A stretch of DNA of 64,000 nt, from positions 11,997,062-12,061,061 of the forward strand of contig OZ024797.1 of the NCBI GenBank assembly GCA_964017045.1. The letters are read 5' to 3'. Each line of letters begins with the position of its first letter. Positions within the stretch are counted from its first letter, which is position 1. This stretch comes from Omphiscola glabra. Lineage: Eukaryota > Mollusca > Gastropoda > Lymnaeidae. The notes beneath the pieces were generated by a model. That model worked only from the letters and a program-made list of their open reading frames with translations, had not been told where the DNA came from and did not search any database. Made by a program: the position numbers and the translations under genes. Below, piece by piece: positions 11,922-23,648 of the stretch.

Positions 11922-13224
11922 TAGCCGATATACCCGGCGTGGCCCGGGATTGCATTAGGACCCCGATCCCGGTGACCTACAGATCCCGTTAGTATACTGT
12001 TCTCTATGGGATCCCGTTCCATCTAGGCCTATATCAAGCTATTCACATATAAACTGTAGTGTTGCCTAAGCCTATTGATATTTATATAGCTCATATAAGG
12101 AAAAATGAAACGGGGCCCCCGGCCCCAGAGAAATGGATATTATAAGTTCAGTACCCTTCGATATTTGAATATGGATAATCAAGTGTTTGTGTACTAAGTT
12201 TGCTCAAGATCCATCTTTTCATGAAGTAGTATTTGTTGTTAATTTTATTTATATAGCTCATATAGGAAAAAAGGACAGTTTGGGCCCCCGGCCCCAAACG
12301 GAGTGTCATAAAAAGTTCATAACCCCTTCAGCGTTTTTTCCGAATAATGATGGATATATGTGCCAAATTTGGTCAATATCTATCCATCCATGTAGGAGTA
12401 TTAAGCCTATTGAACTATAGAACTTTCTGGAACATTCTAGATTAAATGTTTTATCCTCCTGGAACTGTGTAAAAACTGTCTTTTCTAAGTAATTATTCTT
12501 CGAATACGAAAAATTATAAAACTAAATGCATTTTTACAACTATAGTAAATTTAAGTTAAAAGATGGGCCCCGGGGGCCCATTCCATAATTGTACCGAATT
12601 ATATGTGCCTGAGATGGGGCCCTATAAAAATCATTCAGGTAAGTTATGAAGTTAAGATTTAAAATTTGTCCCATTAAAATCTATTGAATAAAGCCATGGA
12701 TATAGCGTTTTAAAGTTATCGAAATTTCTGGAAAATTCTAGATTGGATATTCTTAGTTTTAAATCCACCGATATTTCAGTACGGACAGTGTATTGCTACC
12801 ACGTTAGGCATATATCCATCAATTCACATAGAGTTGTCTACGCCTATTGACAATAGATATTTATATAGCTTATATAAGGAAAAATGAAATGGGGCCCCCG
12901 GCCCCAGAGGAATGAATATTATGAGTTCGGTACCCTTTAGTATTTGAGTATGGATAATCAAGTGTATGTGAACTAAGTTTGGTCAGGATCCATCCATTAA
13001 TGTAGGAGTATTAATCCTATTGATATTTATATAGCTCATATAAGAAAAAAAAACGAATTCGGGGCCCCCGGCCCCACACGAAATGTCATTAAAAGTTCTC
13101 AACCACTTAAGAGTTCCTTCTGGATAATGATGGATATATGTGCCAAGTTTGGTCAAGATCCATCAATCGGTGTAAAAGCATTTGTGGAACAAACCCACAA
13201 ACAAATTTTCACTTTTATATATAT
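11922..13224 (+). repeat. array unit 1, head type A
   Basis: Head reads CTAGCCGATATACCCGGCGT followed by GGCCCGGGATTGCATTAGG (type A). Four GC-box modules follow and the unit ends in the ACAAATTTTCACTTTTATAT tail. Length about 1.3 kb. Confidence 0.8.
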
Positions 13225-14531
13225 ACTAGCCGATGTACCCGGCGTGGCCCGGGATTGCATTAGGACCCCGAACCCGGTGGCCTACAGATCCCGTTAGGAT
13301 ACTGTTCTCTTTGGGATCCCATTTCATCTAGGGACCCTCCTTTCAAATGTTATCCCATTTCCCGATTTGATCGTGACATAGATATAGCTTTTTAAAGATA
13401 TCGAACTTTCTTGAAAATTCTAGATTGGATATTCTTAGTTTTAAATCCACCGATATCTCAATACGGCCAATGAAGTGTATTGCTACCACGTTAGGCCTAT
13501 ATCCATCAATTCACAAAAAAACTAAAATGTTATCTAAGCCTATTGACCTATAGAACTTTCTGGAACATTCTAGATTAAATGTATTATCCTCCCCGAACTG
13601 TGTAAAAACAGTCTTTTATTAGTAATAATTATTCTTCGAATACGAAAAATTATACGACTAAATAAATTTCTATAACTATAGTACATTTAAGTTAAAAGAG
13701 GGGCCCCGGGGGCCCATTCCATAATTGTACCGAATTAGTTTTGCCTGAGATGGGGCCCTATAATAATCATTCAGGTAAGTTATGAAGTTACAATTTTAAA
13801 TTTGTCCCATTAATATCTATTGAATAATGCCATAGATATAGCGTTTTAAAGTTATCAAACTTTCTGGAAAATTCTAGATTGGATACTATTAGTTTTACAT
13901 CCACCGTTATTTCCATATGGACTAAGAAGTGTATTGCAACAAAGCTAAGCCTATATCCATCAATTCACATAGAACATATAGTGTTGTCTAAGCCTATTAA
14001 TATTTATACAGCTTATATAAGGAAAAATGAAATGGGGCCCCCGGCCCCAGAGGAATGGACATTATGAGTTCAGTACACTTTTGAATTTGAGTATGGATAA
14101 TCAAGTGTATGTGTACTAAATTTGGTCAAGATCCATCCATTCATATAGGAGTATTAAGCTTATCGCTATTTATATAGATCATATAAGGAAAAATGAAATG
14201 GGGCCCCCGGCCCCAGAAGAATGGATATTATGAGTTCAGTACCCTTCGGTATTTGAATATGGATAATCAAGTGTACGTGTACTAAGTTTGATCGATATCC
14301 ATCCATTCACATAGGAGTATTTGTTTGTAATTTTTTTATATAGCTCATATAAGAAAAAAACGAATTCGGGGCCCCCGGCCCCACAGGAAATGTTATTAAA
14401 AGTTCTCAACCCCTTAAGAGTTTCTTCTGGATAATGATGGATATATCTGCCAAGTTTGGTCAAGATCCATCAATCCGTGTAAAAGCCTTTGTGGAACAGA
14501 CCCACAAACAAATTTTCACTTTTATATATAT
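13225..14531 (+). repeat. array unit 2, head type A
   Basis: Type A head (ACTAGCCGATGTACCCGGCG). Internal order and length (about 1.31 kb) closely parallel unit 1 and unit 4. Three GC-box modules sit next to each other before the tail. Confidence 0.8.
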
Positions 14532-16139
14532 ACTAGCGGATATACCCGGCAAATTTGCCGGGATAGCATTCGGAACGAAAGAACTTCTACAGTATACAGC
14601 CTTATAATTATTCCGATCACGGTGGGCTCCCAATCCTGTCGGTATCCCGCTCCCGTTAGCATACCGATTCCCGGTGGGATTTTATCCCACTGGATCCAAA
14701 TTCTGGTATGATCCCAATCCCGTCGGTATAAAGATCCCGGTGGTATCTCGATATCAGTGGGATAACGATAGTTGTCGGATCCCGATACCGGTGGGTACCG
14801 GTCTAAGCCTATTGTTATTTATAGATAGGTTATATACGCAAAAATTAATTGGGGCCCACGGCCCTAGAGAAATGGATATTATAAGTTCAGTAACCTTTGG
14901 TATTTGAGTATGGACAATAAAGTGTATGTGTACTAATTTTGGTCAAGATCCATCTATTCATGCATGAGTATTTGTCAGAAATTTTAATTATATAGCTCAT
15001 ATAAGAAAAAAACGAATTCGGGGCCCCCGGCCCCAAACGGCATGTGATAAAAAGTTCATAACCCATTTAGAGTCCTTTCCGGATAATGATGGATATATGT
15101 GCCAAATTTGGTCAAGATCCATCCATTAATCTAGGAGTATTAAGCCTATTAACCTATAGAACTTTCTGGAACATTCTAGATTAAATGTATTATCCTCCCC
15201 GAACTGTGTAAAAACAGTCCTTTTTTAGTAATTATTCTTCGAATACGAAAAATTATACGACTAAATGAATTTCTATAACTATAGTACATTTAAGTTAAAA
15301 GAGGGGCCCCGGGGGCCCATTCCATAATTGTACCGAATTAGTTTTGCCTGAGATGGGGCCCTATAAAAATCATTCAGGTAAGTTATGAAGTTACAATTTT
15401 AAATTTGTCCCATTCAAATCTATTGAATAATGCCATAGATATAGCGTTTTAAATTTATCGAACTTTCTGGAAAGTTCTAGATTGGATATCATTAGTTTTA
15501 AATCCACCGATATTTCAGTACGGACAGTGATGTGTATTGCGCTCACCCTAGGCTTATATCCATCAATTCACATAGAAACTATAGTGTTGTCAAAGCCTAT
15601 CGATATTTATATAGCTCATATAAGGAAAAATGAAATGGGGCCCACGGCCCCAGAGGGATGGATATTATGAGTTCAGTACCCTTTAGTATTTAAATATGGA
15701 TAATCAAATGTATATATACTAAATTTGGTCAAGATCAATCCATTCATGTAGGAGTATTAAGCCTATCGATATTTATATATCTCATATAAGGAAAAACGAA
15801 ATGGGGCCCCCGGCCCCAGGAGAATGGATATTATGAGTTCAGTACCCTTCGGTATTTGAATATGGATAATCAAGTGTACGTGTACTAAGTTTGATCGATA
15901 TCCATCCATTCACGTAGGAGTATTTGTTTGTAATATTTTTATATAGCTCATATAAGAAAAAAACGAATTCGGGGCCCCCGGCCCCACACGAAATGTTATT
16001 AAAAGTTCTCGACCCCTTAAGAGTTCCTTCTGGATAACCATGGATATATGTGCCAAGTTTGGTCAAGATCCATCAATCCGTGTAAAAGCCTTTGTGGAAC
16101 AGACAAACAAACAAATTTTCACTTTTATATATATATATG
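14532..16139 (+). repeat. array unit 3, head type B
   Basis: Head reads ACTAGCGGATATACCCGGCA then AATTTGCCGGGATAGCATTC (type B), followed by a run of short boxes of the form CCCGGTGGGAT / ATCCCGATACCGGTGGG. The head CCGGCAAATTTGCCGG is a perfect 16-base palindrome. Length about 1.6 kb. Confidence 0.8.
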
Positions 16140-17454
16140 ACTAGCCGATATACCCGGCGTGGCCCGGGATTGCATTAGGACCCCGATCCCGGTAGTCTAC
16201 AGATCCCGTTAGTATACTGTTCTCTATGGGATCCCATTTCATCTAGGGACCCTCCTTTCCAATGTTATCCCATTTCCTTATTTGGTCGTGACATAGATTT
16301 AGCTTTTTAAAGATATCGAACTTTCTGGAAAATTCTTGATTAGATATTCTTAGTTTTAAATACACCGATATCTAAAAACGGACAGTGCATTGTATTGCTA
16401 CCACGTTAGGCCTATATCCATCAATTCACAAAAAACTAAAGTGTTATCTAAGCCTATTGACCTATCGAACTTTCTGGAACATTCTAGATTAAATGTATTA
16501 TCCTCCTCAACTGTGTAAAAACTGTCTTTTCTAAGTAATTATTCTTCGAATACGAAAAAAGTATACAACTAAATGCATTTCTTTAACTTTAGTACATTTA
16601 AGTTAAAAGAGGGGCCCCGGGGGCAGAATTCCATAATTGTACTGAATTAGTTTTGCCTGAGATGGGGCCCTATAATAATCATTAAGGTAAGTTATGAAGT
16701 TACAATTTTAAATTTTTCCCATTAAAATCTATTGAATAATGCCATAGACATAGCGTTTTAAAGTTGTCGAACTTTCTGGAAAATTCTAGATTGGATATTA
16801 TTAGTTTTACATCCACCGTTATTTCCATATGGACTAAGAAGTGTATTGCAACAAAGCTAAGCCTATATCCATCAATTCACATAGAACCTATAGTGTTGTC
16901 TAAGCCTATTAATATTTATATAGCTTATATAAGGAAAAATTAAAGTGGGCCCCAGGCCCCAGAGCAATGGATATTATGAGTTTGGTACCCTTTGGTATTT
17001 GAGTACGGATAATCAAGTGTATGTGTACTAAGTACAGTCAAGATCCATCCACTCATGCAGTAAGTATTACGCCTATCGATATTTATATAGCTCATATAAG
17101 GAAAAATGAAACGGGGCCCCCGGCCCCACAGGAATGGCTATTATGAGTTCAGTACCCTTCGGTATTTGAATATGGATAATCAAGTGTACGTGTACTAAGT
17201 TTGATCGATATCCATCCATTCATGTGGGAGTATTTGTTTGTAATTTTTTTATATAGCTCATATAAGAAAAAAAAACGAATTCGGGGCCCCCGGCCCCACA
17301 TGAAATGTTATTAAAAGTTCTCAACCCCTTAAGAGTTCCTTCTGGATAATGATGGATATATGTGCCAAGTTTGGTCAAGATCCATCAATCCGCGTAAAAG
17401 CCTTTGTGGAACAGACCCACAAACAAACAAACAAATTTTCACTTTTATATATAT
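16140..17454 (+). repeat. array unit 4, head type A
   Basis: Type A head after a slightly longer TATATATATATGA joint. Length about 1.3 kb. One GC-box module is altered to GGGCCCCAGGCCCC and the GGGGCCCCGGGGGC box is followed by AGAATTCC rather than CCATTCC. Confidence 0.8.
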
Positions 17455-19047
17455 ACTAGCATATATACCCGGCAAATTTGCCGGGATAGCATTCGGAACG
17501 AAAGAACTTCTACAGTATACAGCCTTATAATTATTCCGATCACGGTGGGCTCCCAATCCTGTCGGTATCCCGCTCCCGTTAGCATACCGTTTCCCGGTGG
17601 GATTCTGATCCCACTGGATCCCAATTCCGGTATGATCCCAATCCCGTCGGTATAAAGATCCCGGTGGTATCTCGATATCAGTGGGATAACGATGGTTGTC
17701 GGATCCCGATACCGGTCTAAGCCTATTGATATTTATACATAGCTTATATAAGGAAAAATTAAATGGGGCCACCGGCCCCAGAGAAATGGATATTATAAGT
17801 TCAGTACACTTCGGTATTTGCATATGGATAATAAAGTGTATGTGTACTAAGTTTGTTCAAGATCTATCTTTTCATGTAGGAGTATTTGTTGGTCATTTTA
17901 TTTATATAGTTTATATAGGAAAAAACTACATTTTGGGCCCCCGGCCCCAAACGGAATGTCATAAAAAGTCCATAACCCTTTAATAGATCTTTCCGGATAA
18001 TGATGGATATATGTGCCAAATTTCGTCAAGATCCATCCATTATTCTAGGAGATTTAAGTCTATTGACCTAAAGAACTTTCTGGAACATTCTAGATTAAAT
18101 GTATTATCCTCCTCGAGCTGTATAAAAACTGTCTTTTCTGAGTAATTATTCTTCGAATACGAAAAGTTATTCAACTAAATGCATTTCTATAACTATAGTA
18201 CATATATGTTAAAAGAGGGGGGCCCCGGGGGCCCATTCCATAATTGTACGAAAACATTTTAACAGATGGGGCCCAATAAAAATCATTCAGCTAAGTTATG
18301 ACGCTAAAATTTTTAATTTGTCCCAATAAAATCTATTGAATAATGCCATAGATATAGCGTTTTAAAGTTATCGAACTTTCTGGAAAATTCTAGATTGGAT
18401 ATTATTAGTTTTACATCCAACAATATTTCAGTACGGACAGTGAAGTGTATTGCTACCACGCTTGGACTATATCCATCAATTCACATAGAAACTATAGTGT
18501 TGTCTAAGCCTGTTGATATTTATATAGCTCATATAAGGAAAAATGAAACGGGGCCCCCGGCCCCAGAGGAATGGATATTATGAGTTCAGTACCCTTCGGT
18601 ACATAAATATGGATAATCAAGTGTACTTGTACTAAGTTTAGTCAAGATTCATCAATTCATATAGGAGAATTATATCTATTGATATTTATATAGCTCATAT
18701 AAGGAAAAATGAAACGGGGCCCCCGGCCCCAGAGGAATGGATATTATGAGTTCAGTACCCTTTAGTATTTGAGTATGGATAATCAAGTAAATGTGTACTA
18801 AGTTTGGTCAAGATCCATCCATTCATGTAGGAGTATTAAGCCTATTGATATTTATATAGCTCATATCAGAAAAAAACGAATTCGGGGCCCCCGGCCCCAC
18901 ACGAAATGTTATTAAAAGTTCTCAACCCCTTAAGAGTTCCTTCTGGATAATGATGGATACATGTGCCAAGTTTGGTCAAGATCCATCAATCCGTGTAAAA
19001 GCCTTTGTGGAACAGACAAACCCACAAATTTTCACTTTTATATATAT
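17455..19047 (+). repeat. array unit 5, head type B
   Basis: Type B head nearly identical to unit 3 over several hundred bases, including GCATTCGGAACGAAAGAACT, and of similar length (about 1.6 kb). Units 3 and 5 are therefore closest relatives although unit 4 lies between them. Confidence 0.8.
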
Positions 19048-20857
19048 ACTAGCCGATATACCCGGCGTGGCTCGGGATTGCATTAGGACCCCGATCCCGG
19101 TGACCTACAGATCCCGTTAGTATACTGTTCTCTATGGGATCCCGTTCCATCTTGACCTATATCGATCTATTCACATATAAACTGTAGTGTTGTCTAAGCC
19201 TATTGATATTTATATAGCTCATATAAGGAAAAATGAAACGGGGCCCCAGAGAAATGGATATTATAAGTTCAGTACCCTTCGATATTTGATTATGGATAAT
19301 CAAGTGTATGTGTACTAAGTTTGTTCAAGATCCATCTATTCATGAAGGAGTATTTGTTGTTAATTTTATTTATATAGCTAATATAGGAAAAAACGACAGT
19401 TTGGGCCCCCAGCCCCAAACGGAGTGTCATAAAAAGTGCATATACCCTTCAGCGTTTTTTCCGAATAATGATGGATATATGTGCCAAATTTGATCAAGAT
19501 CTATCATTCCATGTAGGAGTATTAAGCCTATTGACCTATAGAACTTTCTGGAACATTCTAGATTCAATGTATTATCCCCTCCTCGAACTTTGTAAAAACT
19601 GTCTTTTATTAGTAGTAATTATTCTTCGAATACGAAAAATTATACGACTAAATAAATTTCTATAACTATAGTACATTTAAGTTAAAAGAGGGGCCCCGGG
19701 GGCCCATTCCATAATTGTACCGAATTAGTTTTGCCTGAGATGGGGCCCTATAATAATCATTCAGGTAAGTTATGAAATTACAATTTTAAATTTGTCCCAT
19801 TAAAATCTATTGAATAATGCCATAGATATAGCGTTTTAAAGTTGTCGAACTTTCTGGAAAATTCTACATTGGATATTATTAGTTTTACATCCACCGTTAT
19901 TTCCATATGGACTAAGAAGTGTATTGCAACAAAGCTAAGCCTATATACATCAATTCACATAGAACCTATAGTGTTGTCTAAGCCTATTAATATTTATATA
20001 GCTTATATAAGGAAAAATGAAACGGGGCCACCGGCCCCCAGGAATGGATATTATGAGTTCGGTACCCTTTAGTATTTGAGTATGGATAATCAAGTGTACA
20101 TGTACTAAGTTCGGTCAAAATCCATCAACTCATGTAGTAAGTATTAAGCCTATTGCTATTTATATAGCTCATATAAGGAAAAATGAAATGGGGCCCCCGG
20201 CCCCAGAGGAATGGATATTATGAGTTCAGTACCCTTCGGTACATAAATATGGATAATCAAGTGTATATCTACTAAGTTTGATCAAGATCCATCCATTCAT
20301 ATAGGAGTATTAAGCCTATCGATATTTATATAGCTCATATAAGGAAAAATGAAATGGGGCCCCCGGCCCCAGGAGAATAGATATTATGAGTTCAGTACCC
20401 TTCGGTATTTGAAAGTGGATAATCAAGTGTACGTGTACTAAGTTTGATCGATATCCATCCATTCACGTAGGAGTATTTGTTTGAACATTTTTTATATAGC
20501 TCATATAAGGAAAAATGAAATGGGGCCCCCGGCCCCAGGAGAATGGATATTATGAGTTCAGTACCCATTAGTATTTGAGTATGGATAATCAAGTGTACGT
20601 GTACTAAGTTTGATCGATGTCCATCCATTCACGTAGGAGCATTTGTTTGTAATTTTTTTATATAGCTCATATAAGAAAAAACGAATTCGGGGCCCCCGGC
20701 CCCAAACGAAATGTTATTAAAAGTTCTCAACCCCTTAAGAGTTCCTTCTGGATAATGATGGATACATGTGCCAAGTTTGGTCAAGATCCATCAATCCGTT
20801 TAAAAGCCTTTGTGGAACAGACAAACAAACAAATTTTCACTTTTATATATATATATG
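19048..20857 (+). repeat. array unit 6, head type A, longest
   Basis: Type A head. About 1.8 kb, with five closely spaced GC-box modules near its end (20024, 20190, 20357, 20523, 20693). The array stops here in TATATATATATATGATATG, running into a pentanucleotide repeat. Confidence 0.8.
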
Positions 20858-20881
20858 ATATGATATGATATGATATGATAA
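20856..20881. repeat. (GATAT)n microsatellite
   Basis: Five GATAT repeats directly after the last TATATA tail of the array, probably grown from that tail. Confidence 0.85.
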
Positions 20882-21153
20882 ACATTCCTTTGAATTGCGA
20901 CATGCATTGCTGGCCTCGGTATGTCCTTGACATTGATTTTGGTGAACTATACACTGGTGAATAACGTTACATGTTTTCATTTTCCTTCAACCTTACATTA
21001 GAATTCCAGCAATTTTGTTTTAATGAATTCTACTTCCTAAATTCTGACTCCGATGCCCTGAGCAGAAGAGTTTTGAAAAGTCTTATACGTATACTTATTA
21101 GTAAGTGGGCGTTCTCTGTCACGTCACAGCCAATGAGAGATTCGTTGACTTAG

Positions 21154-21342
21154 TTGGAATGGTCAAACATGTTTATTGTTGGAATGGTCAGACATGGTGA
21201 GTGTTGGAATGGTCAAACATGTTTATGTTTGGCATGTTGAGTGTTGGAATAGATGAACATGTTTATTGTTGGAATGGTCAAACGTGTCAAATGTGGATTT
21301 TTTTATTGGTCCAACATGATTGTTGGAATGTTCAAACATGTT
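21154..21342. repeat. degenerate 26-29-bp minisatellite
   Basis: About seven copies of TTGGAATGGTCAAACATGTT with variable linkers (TATTG, GAGTG). Copies are of unequal length, so the array is old or built from two variants. Confidence 0.75.
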
Positions 21343-21960
21343 TACGTATCACATAACTTGGGAGCCATAATCGAATTAGAATTTTTAAATTTTAAATCCG
21401 TAATTTTTTTTTAATATAAACAAGTTATTTAATTTAACATGTTGACTTCATTGCAACCATCTTTTTACAATGTATGTAAAATCTATATACAATCTATTTC
21501 CTTGTCCAAAAATGTAATAAACACATACAAAATATCAGAAGCAGCACAAATGTGTCATTTTTCGATGCTATAACTATCAGAAGTGTTCTTTTCTTTCCCT
21601 TTTAGGCATGTAGCCAGTGTCATTTTGAATATCAGATTCATTTAAGTTCAATGATCAGAATGTCCGCCAGTTTTTCGGAAGCGGTAAATTTCGGGGCCGC
21701 CAAACTTGGAAAATATATCAATTCGTCGGCTGACAATTGTATGCATGCAATATGAGTTGTGTAAATTAGCTGAAAGCCTATCAATTATTGTACAGCACCA
21801 AATTCACAAGGTTCATCACGTGACTTCTATTTATGTTCATCGTCATAAGCAAACCACGGCGTGACGTAATTTTTCTGATCACTTTTCTACCAACGCGCAT
21901 CCTTTTGTTGAGCATATTTCTGAAATTGTTCAAAATTTATATGACTGAGATCAGCCATAT
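21343..21960. other. no gene seen
   Basis: AT-rich single-copy-looking DNA. No coding frame or element supported. Confidence 0.5.
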
Positions 21961-22231
21961 CCATGTGCAGGCACAGTGGTCATACTGAGGTGAGCCTCTA
22001 CCATGTGCATGTACAGTGGTCGTACTGAGGTCAGCCTCTACAATGTGCAGGCACATTGGTCAAACTGAGGTCAGCCACTACCATGTGTCGGCACATCGGT
22101 CAAACTGAGGTCAGCAACTACTATGTGCCGGCACAGTGCCCCTGGTCATACTGAGGTCAGCCTCTACTATGTGCAGGCACATTGATAAAACTGAGGTCAG
22201 CCACTTCGATGTGCAGGCACATTGGTCAAAT
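21961..22231. repeat. 40-bp minisatellite
   Basis: About seven copies of a 40-base unit containing ATGTGCAGGCACATTGGTCA and ACTGAGGTCAGCC. One copy has an insertion (CCCCTGGTC near 22139). Confidence 0.85.
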
Positions 22232-22343
22232 AAGTCAACTAAATACATCACGCCTGTCTAATAACCTTAAATAATTGATGCACTAAATGTTACAAACCTT
22301 AAGTTACCACAACCTGACCTACATTTCACCAATACACTTAGTG

Positions 22344-22824
22344 GTGGGTGGCCGAGTGGTCTAAACTAGGTCCATCTCAAGCCATTTTTCACACCACAGA
22401 AAAATCCTAGACAAGCACAAGCATCACCATCACCATGGGTGGATGGGACTCGTTAACCTTGGACGGCAACTCATCTAAGAGGAGGCAAACTCTGAAATCA
22501 AACCCGGAGACGGAGTCCCGTAGGCGGTATGACATAAAAATTCCGACAACTCATGCGACGTGGAGCGCATAAAGGGCACAGTGAAACACACACACACACA
22601 TACACTGCTAGTCATCTACTGCATCCTGGTCTATTCCCAGTCGTCTTGACTAAGTCTTGTCATTGAAACAAATAGTCAAGGGCGACCAGTGAGCTTAACG
22701 AATTTAGTAACCCCCCCCACCCCCACCACTCACTTCAAACAAAATACACTCCGAGTCAAAGCTACTACTCAAATCGAAAATTGCCTTGATCAACTTCACG
22801 TGTGATGGACGAACAACAAAACAA
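22344..22824 (+). mobile_element. full-length tRNA-headed SINE with TSD
   Basis: The element starts GTGGGTGGCCGAGTGGTCTA, a tRNA-like head with an A-box. The body contains GGATGGGACTCGTTAACCTT, GGCAACTCATCTAAGAGG and CTACTGCATCCTGG. The 3' part has CGTCTTGACTAAGTC and ends near GGACGAACAACAAAAC. A perfect 8-base duplication, ACTTAGTG, flanks it (22336-22343 and 22825-22832). The B-box region is degraded. At 481 bp it is the longest undisturbed copy here and serves as the reference for the internally expanded copies at 10.6, 33.5 and 61.4 kb. The family name is unknown to me. Confidence 0.85.
22349..22359 (+). promoter_or_regulatory. pol III A-box of the SINE
   Basis: TGGCCGAGTGG fits the A-box of tRNA-Leu/Ser-like genes. 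The matching B-box expected about 40-60 bases on is not intact, so this copy is probably transcriptionally weak. Confidence 0.65.
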
Positions 22825-22954
22825 ACTTAGTGTTAAAAACTCTAATTTATCATTACTAGACCTACATATCACCATTACACTTAGTATTAAAAGCTCTAAT
22901 TTACATTACTTGAACTACATTTAACTATTACACTTAGTATTATATACTCTAAGT

Positions 22955-23146
22955 CAGCGGTTCTCAACCATGGGGCGTGACCCCTTTAGGGGTCGAATGA
23001 ACCTTTACCAGGGGTCGCCTAAGACCATCCGAAAACACATATACACTACAGTTATGAAGAAGCAACGACAATAATTTTGTGGTTGGGGTCGCCACAACAT
23101 GAACTATATTAAAGGGTCGCGGCATTAGGAAGGTTGAGAACCACCG
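22955..23146 (+). mobile_element. SPIN-like hAT miniature element
   Basis: A 192-bp element beginning CAGCGGTTCTCAACC and ending GGTTGAGAACCACCG, with inner words GGGGTCGCCTAAGACCAT, ACACATATACAC and GTCGCCACAACATGAAC. A perfect 8-bp TSD, CTCTAAGT, lies at 22947-22954 and 23147-23154. The ends and the internal phrases resemble my recollection of the non-autonomous SPIN hAT family, which is known for patchy, horizontally transferred distribution in tetrapods and some invertebrates including a pond snail. The family call is from memory; the TIRs and TSD are seen directly. Confidence 0.85.
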
Positions 23147-23235
23147 CTCTAAGTTATACTATTTGACCTACATTTCACTATTAAAGACTCTATTAACAAC
23201 TCTAAGCTACCATTACTTGACCTACATTTCACGAG

Positions 23236-23648
23236 ATATGTGGCAAAGGATTATCATTTACTTGTTGCTCGATTTAACGGGGTCAAAGTTCACAGTGATA
23301 AAAGTCAAACTGTTTTGGGGAATGTGATAACATTTTATTGGGCCGTTGACAAATGTTTCAGGGGGGTCAAAAGTCACGAGCGCTATAAATAGAAGACAGT
23401 CTCCGGAATCTGAAATAGCTTTTTAAATCTGTATGAATGTTCGACACTGCCCAAAACCCGCACTCCGATGCTTCAAATGATTTCCATTTTGTTTCCCAAC
23501 ACATCGCTAATCTATAAGACAGCCGAGTTCCCCTGAGTGTCAAATGTAAATTACTCAAGAAATTTAATGCGATCATACCGACACCAAAAATAATAATAAT
23601 AGTAATAAAGGGGCTCTCTGTTATAATTCTGGGCTAAGTCATAACTCT
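23236..23648. other. no gene seen
   Basis: A short minus-strand frame (23367-23576) has no recognisable domain. (AAT)-rich words near 23588 precede the next array. Confidence 0.5.

Larger units (their letters stand above)
11918..20857 (+). repeat. six-unit head-to-tail retroelement-like array
   Basis: An 8.9-kb block of related 1.3-1.8 kb units. Every unit opens with ACTAGC, a few variable bases, then TACCCGGC, and closes with a tail that reads GGATAATGATGGATA, GTGCCAAGTTTGGTCAAG, ACAAACAAACAAATTTTCAC and TTTTATATATA; the next unit starts directly on that tail. The inside is made of two module types. One is about 160 bases with GGGGCCCCCGGCCCC (about 27 copies, some degraded). The other has AGAGGGGCCCCGGGGGCCC. 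The (ACAAAC)n plus TATATA tail and the GTGCCAA...GGTCAAGATCC phrase recall tails of widespread RTE-type or SINE-like repeats in invertebrates, but I cannot assign a family. Open frames inside are short and recur with the modules, so I regard them as non-coding. Confidence 0.85.
22305..23235. repeat. ~53-bp minisatellite split by two transposons
   Basis: Units of roughly 53 bases contain TTGACCTACATTTCACCATT, ACACTTAGTATTA and CTCTAA. They occur at 22305-22343, 22825-22954 and 23147-23235. The gaps are exactly filled by a SINE (22344-22824) and a SPIN-like element (22955-23146), each flanked by a duplication of array sequence. The array therefore predates both insertions. Confidence 0.8.

Noticed and set aside
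12187..20628. Recurrent 60-95-codon frames inside the 12-21 kb array
   Set aside because: They recur only because the modules recur, have no shared start or domain, and carry many differences between copies that disregard codon position.
22344..22380. Possible tRNA gene
   Set aside because: Only the A-box head is tRNA-like; there is no cloverleaf or intact B-box, and it is the head of a SINE with its own TSD.
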